DNA of 6,205 nucleotides from Marinilabilia sp046483585 (GTDB lineage Bacteria > Bacteroidota > Bacteroidia > Bacteroidales > Marinilabiliaceae). Both the position numbers and the translations under genes were made by a program. Below the pieces are notes generated by a model that saw only the letters and a list, made by a program, of their open reading frames with translations, ran no database searches and was not told the origin of the DNA. Positions 5,631 through 6,205 of the stretch are shown here, in pieces; position 1 is the stretch's first letter; every line of letters starts with the position of its first letter. The stretch is taken from NCBI GenBank assembly GCA_046483585.1, contig JAWOCV010000111.1, positions 1-6,205 on the forward strand, written 5' to 3'.

Positions 5631-6205
5631 CTATTCGCGCAATGCATTCTTCTGTTGCAATAATTTTTCATCCACCTCATATGAAGCGTATGCTGCTGAA
5701 AAGGCTGTAAAAAACCCCAATGCGTCATTGCTTACATTTCCCGGTGCATTGGCCGGCGGCCCACTGAAAAGCGGATACTGTTTCCGGTTTTCGCGTTGCA
5801 CACCTTCAATGAATTCAAAATATTCTTCGGTGATTCCGCACATCTGAAGCGTAATGATGTCTCCGGCCTCGATCTGTTCCTTGCTTCCACTGGCATCCAG
5901 AGATTGCACCCAAACCCCGTTGGCCCGGTTTCCATCGAAGAATTTATCGCTTATCACACTGTATTCAGAAATATTATCCGAGATCAAAACACCATTTTTA
6001 AAAATTCGAAACATATAAAAATCCTTTCTATCGGGGTTATCCGAAGCATACAGAAGAACCTTCCATATCTCCCAGTTGTCGTCGTAAACCATATCTATCG
6101 AATCGGGCGGAGAAACAGGAGGCATATCCGAAGAAGCCGAATAGGTTTCATACTCTCCGTCTCCGTCAATATCCACATCCTGGATCATTAAAGTATAAGT
6201 CCGGC
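5631..6205 (-). CDS. DUF4249-type lipoprotein, C-terminal part; 5' end outside window
   Basis: The minus-strand frame is open from the right edge to TAG at 5631-5633, giving 190 visible residues; full members are usually roughly 270-400. The ATG at 6188 is internal, because the frame continues upstream as RTYTL, matching the strand expected before it. The C-terminal block FSGPPANAPGNVSNDALGFF (encoded about 5731-5775) followed by TAFSAAY is the recognisable signature of DUF4249, as I recall the family. Upstream, SSDMPPVSPPDSIDMVYD fits the family's conserved proline-rich segment. Family members in Bacteroidota usually carry a lipoprotein signal and often lie next to a TonB-dependent receptor; neither can be seen here. 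An acidic DVDIDGDGE loop near the left end of the fragment resembles a calcium-binding DxDxDG motif. The biochemical role of DUF4249 is not established. Confidence 0.85.
   Translation of the reverse strand, partial: RTYTLMIQDVDIDGDGEYETYSASSDMPPVSPPDSIDMVYDDNWEIWKVLLYASDNPDRKDFYMFRIFKNGVLISDNISEYSVISDKFFDGNRANGVWVQSLDASGSKEQIEAGDIITLQMCGITEEYFEFIEGVQRENRKQYPLFSGPPANAPGNVSNDALGFFTAFSAAYASYEVDEKLLQQKNALRE

Noticed and set aside
6186..6188. ATG as the true start of the DUF4249 gene
   Set aside because: The frame stays open upstream (RTYTL) to the window edge, no signal sequence follows the ATG, and the fragment aligns only with the C-terminal part of the family.
5796..6191. 131-codon plus-strand frame opposite the DUF4249 gene
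   Set aside because: Antisense shadow; the minus-strand frame carries the DUF4249 signature and continues past the window edge.

Overview
This window looks like an ordinary chromosomal segment of a member of the phylum Bacteroidota, probably near the Bacteroidales/Marinilabiliales. The evidence is a DUF4249-type lipoprotein fragment (a family largely confined to this phylum), several TAnnTTTG promoter boxes of the Bacteroidota type, a lack of clear Shine-Dalgarno sequences, and short-unit degenerate repeats between genes. The genus cannot be named from this sequence alone.

Layout. Positions 1-738 (minus) hold the first 246 codons of aroA (EPSP synthase), cut by the window edge. Positions 739-1006 are an unusual spacer built from two oppositely oriented heptamer arrays plus an octamer array. 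Positions 1007-2059 (minus) hold aroB (3-dehydroquinate synthase), so the minus strand reads aroB then aroA, two steps of the shikimate pathway to chorismate. A divergent promoter region (2060-2162) separates aroB from a plus-strand two-TM protein of unknown function (2163-2621). It is followed by a secreted, probably outer-membrane beta-barrel protein (2733-3335). After a 259-bp AT-rich leader comes dprA (3595-4725, GTG start), the RecA-loading ssDNA-binding protein of natural transformation. A 241-bp spacer follows, with a potentially well-structured RNA element (4736-4864) and a strong-looking promoter for folE (4967-5590, GTP cyclohydrolase I). Convergent with folE, after a 40-bp gap, is the C-terminal part of a DUF4249 protein (5631-6205, minus), cut by the right edge.

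The genes do not form one system. aroB and aroA share a pathway; dprA and folE are housekeeping or accessory singletons; the two small plus-strand genes concern the envelope. I found no mobile element, CRISPR array, tRNA or rRNA, and no evident defence or biosynthetic cluster.

The most interesting signals are non-coding. One is the 27-bp perfect inverted repeat made by opposed heptamer arrays between aroB and aroA, which supplies the aroB stop codon and abuts the aroA start codon. The other is the foldable region between dprA and folE, which has two mutually exclusive pairings.
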